Source: JAHFOW01 sp964370795
Lineage (GTDB): Bacteria > Planctomycetota > Brocadiia > Brocadiales > Brocadiaceae
DNA: 18,954 nucleotides
Reading direction: 5' to 3'
NCBI GenBank assembly: GCA_964370795.1
Contig: CAYJME010000044.1
Coordinates: forward strand, 1 to 18,954
Shown here: piece by piece, positions 7,209-14,397 of the stretch
Layout: each line of letters starts with the position of its first letter
Position numbering within the stretch: the first letter of the stretch is position 1
Notes under the pieces: model-generated
The model's input: only the letters and a program-made list of their open reading frames with translations
Told to the model about the DNA's origin: nothing
Database searches by the model: none
Made by a program: the position numbers and the translations under genes

Positions 7209-8002
7209 AACAATCACAAAGTCTTTTGGAAAACCTGGACCCTCGTTCAAAGATACTCTCTTTCCTTGCTATTATTTTTTGCATGGTATTGACCCCTATT
7301 ACACGTCTTAAGGATTTTGAGCTTTATTTCCTGCTTATAATCATACTTGGTTTTCTCTCAAAGGTCACTCCCGCACAGGTGTTGAAAAAGGTGCTTATTT
7401 TAATCCCCTTTGTCCTTTTTATCGCACTCTTTGTGCCATTTCTGAAGGAAGGACATGAATGTTGTTCCATTCAAATACTTGGCTGGAAATTGAGTATTAC
7501 CCATGAAGGTATCTGGACATTTTTGAATATCATCATCAAATCGAGTCTGTCAATCCTTATCATGGTAATTGCATCTGCAACAACGCCTTTCCCCGATTTC
7601 TTAAAGGCTCTCGGATTATTGAAAACACCCCCGCTTCTGGTAATGATTATGTCATTTATGTACCGATATATCTTTGTCCTTTTAGATGAGGCCAAACGAC
7701 TCATGCGCGCACGGTCGCTCCGCTCCTTTGGTCACCATTACAAGGAACAATTTCATGCAGTAGGCTACATGATTGGGGTATTATTCATCAGAACGTTTGA
7801 ACGCTCCGAAAGGATTTACCATGCAATGGTTGTTCGCGGTTTCTCCGGTGAAATACCGACCATACAACGTTTCAGGTTTTCTTCTATGGATTTTTTGTTT
7901 ATCATAGGTATAATCATATCACTTTTGTTTATCGTATCTGGCGTAATTTATAAAATAGAACATACAAAAATCATTCACTTTCACTTATGGCTGGGATTAT
8001 AA
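7205..8002 (+). CDS. cbiQ: CbiQ, membrane (T) component of a cobalt-type ECF transporter
   Basis: Couples the CbiO ATPase to a substrate-capture membrane protein for Co2+ (or Ni2+) uptake. The product has about five to six hydrophobic segments, opens with LDPRSKILSF (typical of EcfT/CbiQ), and has both cytoplasmic coupling motifs, EAKRLMRARSLRSFG and ERSERIYHAMVVRGF, which match the EcfT ARG-type boxes that contact the ATPase. I chose the ATG at 7205 because it forms an ATGA overlap with the cbiB stop, a usual coupling arrangement; an in-frame ATG at 7190 would add five residues. Its end overlaps cbiO by 16 bases. No CbiM or CbiN is found nearby, so the specificity subunit is encoded elsewhere. 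Confidence 0.9.
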   Translation: MKQSQSLLENLDPRSKILSFLAIIFCMVLTPITRLKDFELYFLLIIILGFLSKVTPAQVLKKVLILIPFVLFIALFVPFLKEGHECCSIQILGWKLSITHEGIWTFLNIIIKSSLSILIMVIASATTPFPDFLKALGLLKTPPLLVMIMSFMYRYIFVLLDEAKRLMRARSLRSFGHHYKEQFHAVGYMIGVLFIRTFERSERIYHAMVVRGFSGEIPTIQRFRFSSMDFLFIIGIIISLLFIVSGVIYKIEHTKIIHFHLWLGL

Positions 8003-8778
8003 AGATTTCAAACCTGAGTTATCATTATCCCGATGGAACTATGGGACTCAATGATGTAAGTTTCGAGGTGGAAAAAGGAGAAACCCTGGTCATTATTGGC
8101 GCAAATGGCACGGGTAAATCGACATTATTTATGAATTTGATGGGTGTGATAGAAGGTGTCGGTCATATTGAAATTATGGGCATGACACTCGACAAGAGAA
8201 ATTTAAAGCGGTTACGACAGGAAATGGGCATGGTATTTCAAAATCCGGACGACCAACTCTTCTGCCCCACCGTCCTGGACGACGTCTCTTTTGGACCTTT
8301 AAACCTGGGGTGGGACAACACCCGTGTCCACAATGCCTCCCATCAGGCATTAGCCATGGTAGGGTTGGAAAGCTACGGATCGCGCGTATCACACCATCTG
8401 AGTTTCGGTGAGAAAAAAAGAGCGGCAATCGCTACGGTGCTTTCTATGAATCCAAAGATTCTCTTGCTCGACGAGCCTACCAGCGGATTGGATCCCCGAA
8501 GCACTTCAAAATTTATTAATATCCTCTACACCTTAAAATCCCAGGGAAAGACGCTTCTTATTGTCACCCATGATATATTTCTTACCCAGGAGATTGCAGA
8601 CCGGGTACTGGTCTTCAGCGAGGAAAAAAGGCCTGTTGCTGTTGGGAATTATAACGATATATTAAGCAATAATGATTTATTATTAAAACACAATCTTGTT
8701 CACCAACACCGGCATCGTCACGATACACTGGTACATGAACACGAACACCGGCATGGCTACGGACATGAACACCAATAA
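7987..8778 (+). CDS. cbiO: CbiO, ATPase of the cobalt-type ECF transporter, with His-rich tail
   Basis: Cytoplasmic ABC ATPase that powers cobalt uptake. All nucleotide-site motifs are intact: Walker A GANGTGKST (38-46), Q-loop FQNPDDQLF (84-92), signature LSFGEKKRA (138-146), Walker B ILLLDEP (158-164), D-loop SGLD and the switch histidine in VTHD (His195). The FQNPDDQLF form is typical of ECF ATPases. The last 29 residues (235-263) contain 11 histidines in an alternating pattern (HRHRH, HEHEHRH, HGYGHEH), a likely Co/Ni/Zn-binding tail that fits metal rather than vitamin transport. The start overlaps cbiQ by 16 bases, and the end overlaps the next gene by 14 bases if that gene starts at 8765. 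Confidence 0.94.
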   Translation: MAGIIKISNLSYHYPDGTMGLNDVSFEVEKGETLVIIGANGTGKSTLFMNLMGVIEGVGHIEIMGMTLDKRNLKRLRQEMGMVFQNPDDQLFCPTVLDDVSFGPLNLGWDNTRVHNASHQALAMVGLESYGSRVSHHLSFGEKKRAAIATVLSMNPKILLLDEPTSGLDPRSTSKFINILYTLKSQGKTLLIVTHDIFLTQEIADRVLVFSEEKRPVAVGNYNDILSNNDLLLKHNLVHQHRHRHDTLVHEHEHRHGYGHEHQ

Positions 8779-9520
8779 CCCTATAAGCCTTACGAACGAC
8801 ATTTGCGCAGATGGCATCTGCTGTTTTATGAGTATTCCCCGGAATCAAAGCCATCTCGGGATAAAAAGGTTTTTTCTCAAAAAGAGGAATGCCGCGTATG
8901 GTATAAAATTACTCTATACCGGGACTCATACAAAGGATATTGTTTACAATCCCTGCCGATGCTTAAATTTTTATTTAAAAGAAAATAATACGTCTATCGG
9001 CTCACCAATCCAGATCCTATTACGATGCAGTATATTTGGCAAACGGTACAGACCATATACTTGTAAAGAATTTCCTGATAAGTCTGATAGTTTTATGTAT
9101 GACATCCATGCGCCCTGCGCCTACAATGATTATATTGCCCCAAAAAATTATATTGAACTGAAGCACAAAGATGTATTCCGCCTCTTTTACGCTATCAAAG
9201 ACAATGACAAACTCCTGAAAAAGATTTTTCCTGGCCATACTCCAGAAGAGACAAGAAATAAATTAAACCAGTGTAACAACATAGTTAAAATAAGCGCTAT
9301 CTGGAATGAAAAACCATCGGAGTATTTTCTCCTGGAAGTACCAAGGGCCGAATGTGTTTTGTACATTTCCGATGTGCACCCAAAAATAAAGAATGTCACA
9401 CAGGCATATGACCGATGGCAAGGGCACATTGAAAGCTGGCTGGAAAAGCATTACGGCAATAAATGGCAGGAACGTTTAAACCATGCACTTGAACAGAAAA
9501 AAAACAAAGACGAGCAATGA
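8765..9520 (+). CDS. YkgJ-like cysteine-cluster protein
   Basis: A 251-residue soluble protein with the layout of the YkgJ (CxxCxxCC) metal/Fe-S binding family. It has an N-terminal CADGICC (Cys14, 19, 20), then PCRCLNF (Cys64, 66), then a CSI-x5-RPYTCKEFP block (Cys88, Cys100), which matches the family pattern C-x-Y-x-x-RP-x-x-C-x-x-FP. Another Cys (118) follows in HAPCAY. The first cluster has CxxxxCC instead of the standard spacing, so it is a variant. I chose the ATG at 8765 because the upstream part of the frame merely shadows the cbiO His tail. Its stop overlaps the next start (ATGA at 9517-9520), placing it in one transcription unit with cbiO and the first Cys-rich gene. The C-terminal 130 residues are unassigned. 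Function in the family is mostly unknown. Confidence 0.75.
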   Translation: MNTNNPISLTNDICADGICCFMSIPRNQSHLGIKRFFLKKRNAAYGIKLLYTGTHTKDIVYNPCRCLNFYLKENNTSIGSPIQILLRCSIFGKRYRPYTCKEFPDKSDSFMYDIHAPCAYNDYIAPKNYIELKHKDVFRLFYAIKDNDKLLKKIFPGHTPEETRNKLNQCNNIVKISAIWNEKPSEYFLLEVPRAECVLYISDVHPKIKNVTQAYDRWQGHIESWLEKHYGNKWQERLNHALEQKKNKDEQ

Positions 9521-9954
9521 TTAAACGAAATAACGTGTTTATCCATATTCTGATATTAGCCCTTATATCCCTCGCAATATGCGACAATGGTAGCGCCAGC
9601 GCAGCATCGAAAAACGGTAACAATGTTACCTGTATAAATATTCAGTGCAATTGCACGCATACCTCAGTGAGTGAGAAATGTTGCTGCTATACACAGAATA
9701 AAACGTATGAACAGTATCAACAAAAAACGGAAAATACTGAGGGCAGCTTTTCCCTAACCATCCGTTGTATACGTTGTGCAGAAGGAGATGCCTTTCATAT
9801 AGGAAGTCCTATTATTCTCAAGTATATTCAGCTTGATAAAATTCAACAAATAAGCAACCAATTCATCTACTTTTTCACCGAGAATACCACCACGTTCATT
9901 TTGGAAACAGATTTATCTCCCCCCAAAAAACCGCCACGGTCACGTACGTTATAG
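9517..9954 (+). CDS. Small exported Cys-rich protein, paralogue 1
   Basis: I do not recognise a named family. The 145-residue product has a hydrophobic N-terminus (about 8-21), probably a signal peptide or anchor. A cysteine block follows with C39-x4-C44-x-C46 and CCC at 55-57, then KTYEQYQQ, a CIRC motif, and the tail segment DKIQQISNQF, ending in a Pro/Arg-rich PPKKPPRSRTL. The same plan, at nearly identical residue numbers, is found in the protein at 11593, so the two are paralogues. The ATGA overlap with the YkgJ-like gene implies coupled translation. The Cys block suggests periplasmic soft-metal binding. Small exported proteins with Cys patches and PPR-like tails often accompany metal-efflux genes, but that is analogy only. 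Confidence 0.75.
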   Translation: MIKRNNVFIHILILALISLAICDNGSASAASKNGNNVTCINIQCNCTHTSVSEKCCCYTQNKTYEQYQQKTENTEGSFSLTIRCIRCAEGDAFHIGSPIILKYIQLDKIQQISNQFIYFFTENTTTFILETDLSPPKKPPRSRTL

Positions 9955-10134
9955 TATTACCCCTCTAAAAAATTTATTTTTGTGCAAGTTTTTTATGGAC
10001 AACCCTGCGTTGCGAGTTATCAGTAGAAAACTACCCTTTCAAGGTAATAACTTACAACTTTTAACTTAAACTTTTAGTCTGATTAATAAAGCTCTCCTGG
10101 TTCGAATTTCCTCAAAATAAATAAGGATCGTGTT

Positions 10135-11469
10135 ATGTGGCCAACAGCAAAAATGTTATTATTGTACGACAAGATTAATAGAAGGGATTTATTAGGAGAA
10201 TACAAAAAACTACTGAAAAACTCTCCGCCAGGCTGGAACGCTATTCAGGAATATCAAGGGAATTGTGCACAATCAACACTTGAATATGCAACCAGAAACG
10301 TCCCATTTTATCGAAATGTATTGAAAGAAAAACACATTTCCCTTACTGATATATCACCGTGGGAAGTTATCAGTTCACTACCTATAGCAACGAAAGACCT
10401 TTTTCGTTCAAACTTTGATGATTTCCTCTCAGACGAATATCGAAATACCAAAAAGATATTTTTTTATTATACAGGCGGGTCAACGGGACAGCCTTCGAGA
10501 ATAGCCGTTGACGATCACTACTTAAACTTCCGATGGGCAATGGTGTATTATAACTTGACATGGATTGGCTATAAATTAGGCGACTGTCATGGTTTCATTT
10601 ACGGAAGTAGCCTTGATGCAAAGGAACAATGCTCTTTAAGACAGAGGGGTCAGCACTGGCTGATGAACTCATTTCACGTAAATGCCTTTTATTTCGATAA
10701 TAAAAGTTTAAAATCATTCACCAACAAATGTATACGAAAAAAACCTAAATTTATTATAGGTTATGCATCTGCGCTCATGGAGTTTGCAAAATACGTGGAA
10801 AATAATAATATCCCCGTACAGTTTGATTTTATTGAATCCACAGCAGAGTTCATTTCCGATGAATGGCGGCAAAAAATTGAAGAAGTATTTCATTGTAAGG
10901 TTTATGACCGCTACGGCTGCAGGGAAGTCGGCAATATTGCACATGAATGTGCATTCCGTAATGGACTCCACATCAACTGGCAAAGCGTCTACGTTGAAAT
11001 TATCAACAAAGGTAAATATCCCTGGCTTGGTGAGGAATACGGCGATATTGTTATAACAAGCTTAAAGAATAAAGGAATGCCTCTGATACGTTACTTTGTC
11101 GGGGACATTGGAAAAATTGATGACGCTGCGTGTCAATGCGGCATGGCGAGTCCGAGACTTTACCTGGGTGGTTCCCGGTCTATAGACATTTTATATACCA
11201 CTGACGGCGCAATGGTATCTGCTTCGCCATTATCATTAACGACAAGGGATTTATATTCCATAATGAAAATTCAGTACGTTCAAAAAGGCCTGAAATACCT
11301 TGAGGTGAACGTCGTAACCGACCACGTTAACGACAACAATATACGAACAACCCTTGAGAGTAGACTAAAAAATATCTTTGGGAATGAAATGGAAATTCAT
11401 TTTAATTTTGTTGACGATATAGCACGGGAACTATCTGGCAAATACCGGCTTACAAAGCGTTTATTTTGA
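10135..11469 (+). CDS. PaaK/CapK-like adenylate-forming enzyme
   Basis: Member of the phenylacetate-CoA ligase / CapK / F390-synthetase-like group of acyl-adenylating enzymes, cytoplasmic, 444 residues. Seen in order: YATRNVPFYR (51-60), the ATP loop YYTGGSTGQP (111-120), the YGCREVG block (260-266), PLIRYFVGDIG (316-326) with the ribose-binding Asp, and the C-terminal lysine in SGKYRL (Lys436). Cysteines at 262, 272 and in CQCG (333, 335), with His270, are placed as in PaaK-like proteins that carry a structural metal site. The natural acid substrate cannot be read. AAGGA upstream of the ATG supports the start. It lies between two paralogous exported Cys-rich genes. A role in modifying or tagging an envelope component is conceivable but unsupported. 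Confidence 0.88.
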   Translation: MWPTAKMLLLYDKINRRDLLGEYKKLLKNSPPGWNAIQEYQGNCAQSTLEYATRNVPFYRNVLKEKHISLTDISPWEVISSLPIATKDLFRSNFDDFLSDEYRNTKKIFFYYTGGSTGQPSRIAVDDHYLNFRWAMVYYNLTWIGYKLGDCHGFIYGSSLDAKEQCSLRQRGQHWLMNSFHVNAFYFDNKSLKSFTNKCIRKKPKFIIGYASALMEFAKYVENNNIPVQFDFIESTAEFISDEWRQKIEEVFHCKVYDRYGCREVGNIAHECAFRNGLHINWQSVYVEIINKGKYPWLGEEYGDIVITSLKNKGMPLIRYFVGDIGKIDDAACQCGMASPRLYLGGSRSIDILYTTDGAMVSASPLSLTTRDLYSIMKIQYVQKGLKYLEVNVVTDHVNDNNIRTTLESRLKNIFGNEMEIHFNFVDDIARELSGKYRLTKRLF

Positions 11470-11526
11470 AGAATTGCGCCAAAATGATTACAAGACCGGG
11501 AAACGTCCAAACAAAAAATACTTGCC

Positions 11527-11548
11527 TTTTACCGTGCCTGTGGTAAAA
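11527..11548. promoter_or_regulatory. Palindrome before the second Cys-rich gene
   Basis: TTTTACC (11527-11533) and GGTAAAA (11542-11548) form a perfect 7-bp inverted repeat with an 8-base spacer, 44 bases upstream of the ATG at 11593. It could be an operator or a weak hairpin. TTGCCT (11523-11528) with TAAAAT (11544-11549) is a poor promoter match with 15-base spacing. Confidence 0.25.
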
Positions 11549-11592
11549 TTACCGCCCTTTGATATAAGAGCACTGATGAAACAGGTTAGTTT

Positions 11593-12024
11593 ATGAAGAA
11601 CATCAACAAGGTATTCTCCTATATACAGATTCTGGTCATTGTGTGTCTGATGGCCATGAGCGAAGACCGCGGAAGAGTTTTTTTCAGCAAATCAGAAAAT
11701 TTTCCCTGCGCAGCACATCAATGTGGCTGCAAAACGGAAGCTGACTGTAAGGCGCATTGCTGTTGTTCGCCTCATAAAAACTATGACAAGTTTCAAAACA
11801 ACAGCGAAAAGCACAAGAGTTTCCGTGTCTTCATAAGCAGCCTAAACTGTAAATATGGAAATAATGCACTTACTGGCATTACTTTTCACAGTGAATATGT
11901 ATTGACAGATAAGATTCAACCTATCACAGAATCCCTTCTGTGTTTTCTTATCAGCAATACTGTAATTCCATCTCCCGAAATACTACCATCTCCCATAGAA
12001 AAACCACCACGATATTTCCTATAA
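11593..12024 (+). CDS. Small exported Cys-rich protein, paralogue 2
   Basis: A 143-residue protein, clearly related to that at 9517. It has a hydrophobic N-terminus (about 9-22), then C39-x4-C44-x-C46, Cys52 and CCC at 56-58, then HKNYDKFQNNSEKHKSF, a single Cys in SLNCKYG, the shared segment DKIQPITESL, and the tail SPIEKPPRYFL. Spacing of the cysteines agrees with the paralogue to within one residue. It lies 123 bases after the PaaK-like gene on the same strand. A poor ribosome-binding site (AGG in the upstream bases) leaves the start moderately certain. Periplasmic metal or thiol chemistry is suggested by the cysteines. The family is not one I can name. Confidence 0.75.
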   Translation: MKNINKVFSYIQILVIVCLMAMSEDRGRVFFSKSENFPCAAHQCGCKTEADCKAHCCCSPHKNYDKFQNNSEKHKSFRVFISSLNCKYGNNALTGITFHSEYVLTDKIQPITESLLCFLISNTVIPSPEILPSPIEKPPRYFL

Positions 12025-12337
12025 AAAACAATCCAACGTTAATTAATCATTTATTTTTCTCGTAAAATGAGATTCTTCGCTATTACCAGGGGTGCTCGTA
12101 TTGCTTGGATATGGCGCAGGAGAGCTGTTTACAGAACTCACAATTTTTTCCCTATTGTTTGGCAGAGCGTCCATTTGAGTTTTCGCTGAAGTTGAAAAAG
12201 ACAAGGGAAGGATTGCTTCGCTATTGCTCGCAATGACGTTTGTATGTCAACGTATATAAGACATTTACTCTATGCAGGCAGGGCGGAAGAATCTCACCAC
12301 GAAAATTTTAACCATAATCCATAAGGGAGGTTTTTAT
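12025..12337. other. Intergenic gap with a half copy of the GTCATTGCGAG repeat
   Basis: At 12211-12238, GATTGCTTCGCTATTGCTCG followed by CAATGACG matches the right half of the element at 2291-2435; the left half is missing. Short open frames exist on both strands (for example 43 codons on the minus strand, 12043-12174) but have no ribosome-binding site. I see no further content until the AAGGGAGG site of the next gene. Confidence 0.5.
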
Positions 12338-12982
12338 ATGAAAATATATCGTATAGGCGCTGTCGCGGCTTTACTCTTATCGTCTTTTAGCTTTACTTAT
12401 CAGGCATATGCGCATCAAACGGTCGATTTTAAAGGCACCATCGGAATCAAAGTCGACAATGAGAATTTCCAGGAGAATGTGCATGGCACGGTAACCATCG
12501 CTCAATGGGGACATGAAGAGACCAATGGCAATTTTGAGGAGGCGATCTTCAATTTTGAATTCGGCACGGAAACATCATCATGTGGCGCCACCCTGGACGC
12601 AATATCGGTGAGGGTTAGTTCTTATCGGGAAAATAAGTTTAATACAACGAGTAAAGCGTTTCCTTTGGATCTGAGCGAAGATGGTATGGCAATTGTCGTT
12701 GAAAGGATTTTGAATAAACAGGGAAAAACCATCCAGAAAGCCCTGGCAATGGACGAATGTTTTTTCATAACCGATGGTAAGGGTACGGCTGGCGATAAGA
12801 TGATATTCTTTTCCAATGCATATATTCAAAAAGGTAAAGCAACGATTAAAAAGCATTTTGTGAAAACCACGTTCAAAATAGAACCCAAGCTTAAAACCTA
12901 CGATGATGGTTTTTTAAACAAAAAGGAACATCCTCTTGATGTATCCGGCAGCCTGGTTATTCAGCGGGTACACCATCATTGA
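12338..12982 (+). CDS. Secreted protein of unknown function with His at the predicted mature N-terminus
   Basis: I do not recognise the family. The ATG at 12338 is chosen because of the strong AAGGGAGG (12323-12330) just upstream; the open frame extends further 5' without support. The 214-residue product begins with a classic signal peptide (MKIYRIGAVAALLLSSFSF) with a likely cut after AYA at residue 25, so the mature protein would start HQTVDFKG. The remaining 189 residues look beta-rich, have two cysteines (in SSCGATL and DECFF) that could pair, and end in HHH. The gene ends with a strong terminator at 13055-13090. A periplasmic or surface-exposed role is likely. The terminal histidines suggest metal binding, as inference only. 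Confidence 0.8.
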   Translation: MKIYRIGAVAALLLSSFSFTYQAYAHQTVDFKGTIGIKVDNENFQENVHGTVTIAQWGHEETNGNFEEAIFNFEFGTETSSCGATLDAISVRVSSYRENKFNTTSKAFPLDLSEDGMAIVVERILNKQGKTIQKALAMDECFFITDGKGTAGDKMIFFSNAYIQKGKATIKKHFVKTTFKIEPKLKTYDDGFLNKKEHPLDVSGSLVIQRVHHH

Positions 12983-13054
12983 AAAGACAGATTGAATAAA
13001 CCGCGGGAGTGCACCAAAACACACACTTCGTGGGGAATCAGGTTATTTTGGGCG

Positions 13055-13090
13055 AAAAAGGGATAATGCTCGGTCAGATTATCCCTTTTT
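13055..13090 (+). terminator. Rho-independent terminator after the secreted-protein gene
   Basis: A perfect 13-bp inverted repeat, AAAAAGGGATAAT and ATTATCCCTTTTT, with a 10-base loop. The T-run is part of the right arm, and A-richness on the left makes it possibly bidirectional. It separates 12338-12982 from the outer-membrane gene at 13158. Confidence 0.8.
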
Positions 13091-13157
13091 GCTTAACAGA
13101 ACAGGAGTTTTAAACAGAAAATCAAAAAATTAATCTAAGGGAAAGGCATTATTTTAT

Positions 13158-14219
13158 ATGTTATTTACGAGAATTTTAACAACGATTTTCATGTTCTCGA
13201 TTTTGATTTTGATAAACAGGTTTGTTTATGCGCATGGAGAATGCTGTTTACCAAAGTCTCTTACGGAAGCAACCACCTCAGACATAACATTATCGCAAAA
13301 ATTTGGATTATCATTTCAATACGAATATAGCAATATGCTGACGATACGGGACGGCCGGCACAAGGTAAGCCACAATGACGTTTTAAACGAAGCATCAGCA
13401 GATTGGCCTGCCATGCCTGACAAGACACAACGTTTTACTATTCCTACGCGAATGATTATGCAAAAATATACCCTCCTGGGCGTATATACGGTTACGGAAA
13501 AGTTTCAGTTTTTAACCTCAATTCCCTATGTCATTAATGATATGAATATGAGAACATTAATGAGAGATACCATGGGTATGGACATGACTATGGACATGAA
13601 AATGCCTACCGTAGAAGGACTCGGTGATACAACGCTTATGGGACTTTACACACTGTATACCAATGAACCTGACCATCCGACGAAAAAACTTTCGCTGGGG
13701 CTGGGTTTAAAAACCCCTACGGGCGAAAACGACCAAAAAATGGGGAATGGAACACTTATCCATGCCATGATGCAACCGGGAACGGGATCATGGGACCCGA
13801 TCCTTCTCGCTAATTACCAGCATACCTTCAAACCTATACTGTTTCAGACAAACCTTATGTATCAAATGTGCACGGAAGGAGACGAGGGGTATGAATTTGG
13901 AGATAAAGTAGCATTAGACCTCATCGCCAGATATCCCTTAAACAAGTATGTAAGTCCTGGCATTGAGTTGAACAATCTTTACACGGGAAAGGACAATGAC
14001 CACAACGATAAGTACTCGAGAGAGGAGACTTCGCTCCTGGATAACACAGACAATACCGGCTTGACCTCTGTCTCCCTGACTCCTTCTGCGCAGGTAAAGA
14101 TTCCAGGAACAGGTGTAAGCATTGATTTCAAATTTCAAAAGCCCATATACCAGAATGTCAGGGGTACTCAGCAGGTACTGGACTGGAGGGCAACGGGAGC
14201 GATTGTTTGGGCTTTTTAG
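13158..14219 (+). CDS. Outer-membrane beta-barrel protein with Met-rich loop
   Basis: A 353-residue exported protein with a signal peptide likely cut after VYA (residue 25), giving a mature start of HGECCLPK. The rest alternates as amphipathic strands and ends in a C-terminal Phe (VWAF), the usual outer-membrane assembly signal. The block LGLGLKTPTGEND, then MQPGTGSWD and later YEFGDKVAL, is shared with the protein at 14398 and resembles the family annotated as transporter or phenol-degradation MetA-like barrels. Residues 129-149 hold nine methionines, mostly as MxM (MGMDMTMDMKMP), a pattern typical of Cu(I)/Ag(I) sites. AAGGGAAAGG precedes the ATG by 11 bases. The substrate is unknown; a role in copper or other soft-metal handling is inferred. 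Confidence 0.8.
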   Translation: MLFTRILTTIFMFSILILINRFVYAHGECCLPKSLTEATTSDITLSQKFGLSFQYEYSNMLTIRDGRHKVSHNDVLNEASADWPAMPDKTQRFTIPTRMIMQKYTLLGVYTVTEKFQFLTSIPYVINDMNMRTLMRDTMGMDMTMDMKMPTVEGLGDTTLMGLYTLYTNEPDHPTKKLSLGLGLKTPTGENDQKMGNGTLIHAMMQPGTGSWDPILLANYQHTFKPILFQTNLMYQMCTEGDEGYEFGDKVALDLIARYPLNKYVSPGIELNNLYTGKDNDHNDKYSREETSLLDNTDNTGLTSVSLTPSAQVKIPGTGVSIDFKFQKPIYQNVRGTQQVLDWRATGAIVWAF

Positions 14220-14238
14220 TGATGTAAATAGTTTTAAC

Positions 14239-14272
14239 ATTGGGTAAGCCATTCATAGTATTATTACCCAAT
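14239..14272. terminator. Hairpin after the first barrel gene
   Basis: ATTGGGTAA (14239-14247) and TTACCCAAT (14264-14272) make a 9-bp perfect stem with a 16-base loop, 20 bases after the stop codon. A T-run (TTCTTTTT) begins about six bases later. A weak intrinsic terminator is plausible. Confidence 0.4.
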
Positions 14273-14298
14273 AAAGATTCTTTTTATCATAAGTTTTT

Positions 14299-14340
14299 AC
14301 CACCCCTTATCCCCTTTTTACGAATGAGGGGTGGTTTTGT
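14299..14340 (+). terminator. Second hairpin with T-run after the first barrel gene
   Basis: ACCACCCCTTAT (14299-14310) pairs with ATGAGGGGTGGT (14324-14335) over 12 positions with one G-T wobble, then TTTTGTT follows. It is the better terminator candidate in this 180-base spacer. The C/G-rich arms also resemble intergenic repeats seen elsewhere in the window. Confidence 0.55.
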
Positions 14341-14357
14341 TGCGACTTGCAGTCGCA
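14341..14357. repeat. Perfect TGCGACT hairpin
   Basis: TGCGACT, loop TGC, AGTCGCA. It directly follows the preceding hairpin and lies 40 bases before the next ATG. It may be a repeat insertion or part of the leader of the second barrel gene. Confidence 0.5.
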
Positions 14358-14397
14358 CTATTTTAATTTAACTTTACAGGAATTTTCATTTTAACGT

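Noticed and set aside
12043..12174. 43-codon minus-strand frame, Ser/Asn/Pro-rich
   Set aside because: No ribosome-binding site, and its upstream extension is simply the translated GTCATTGCGAG repeat.
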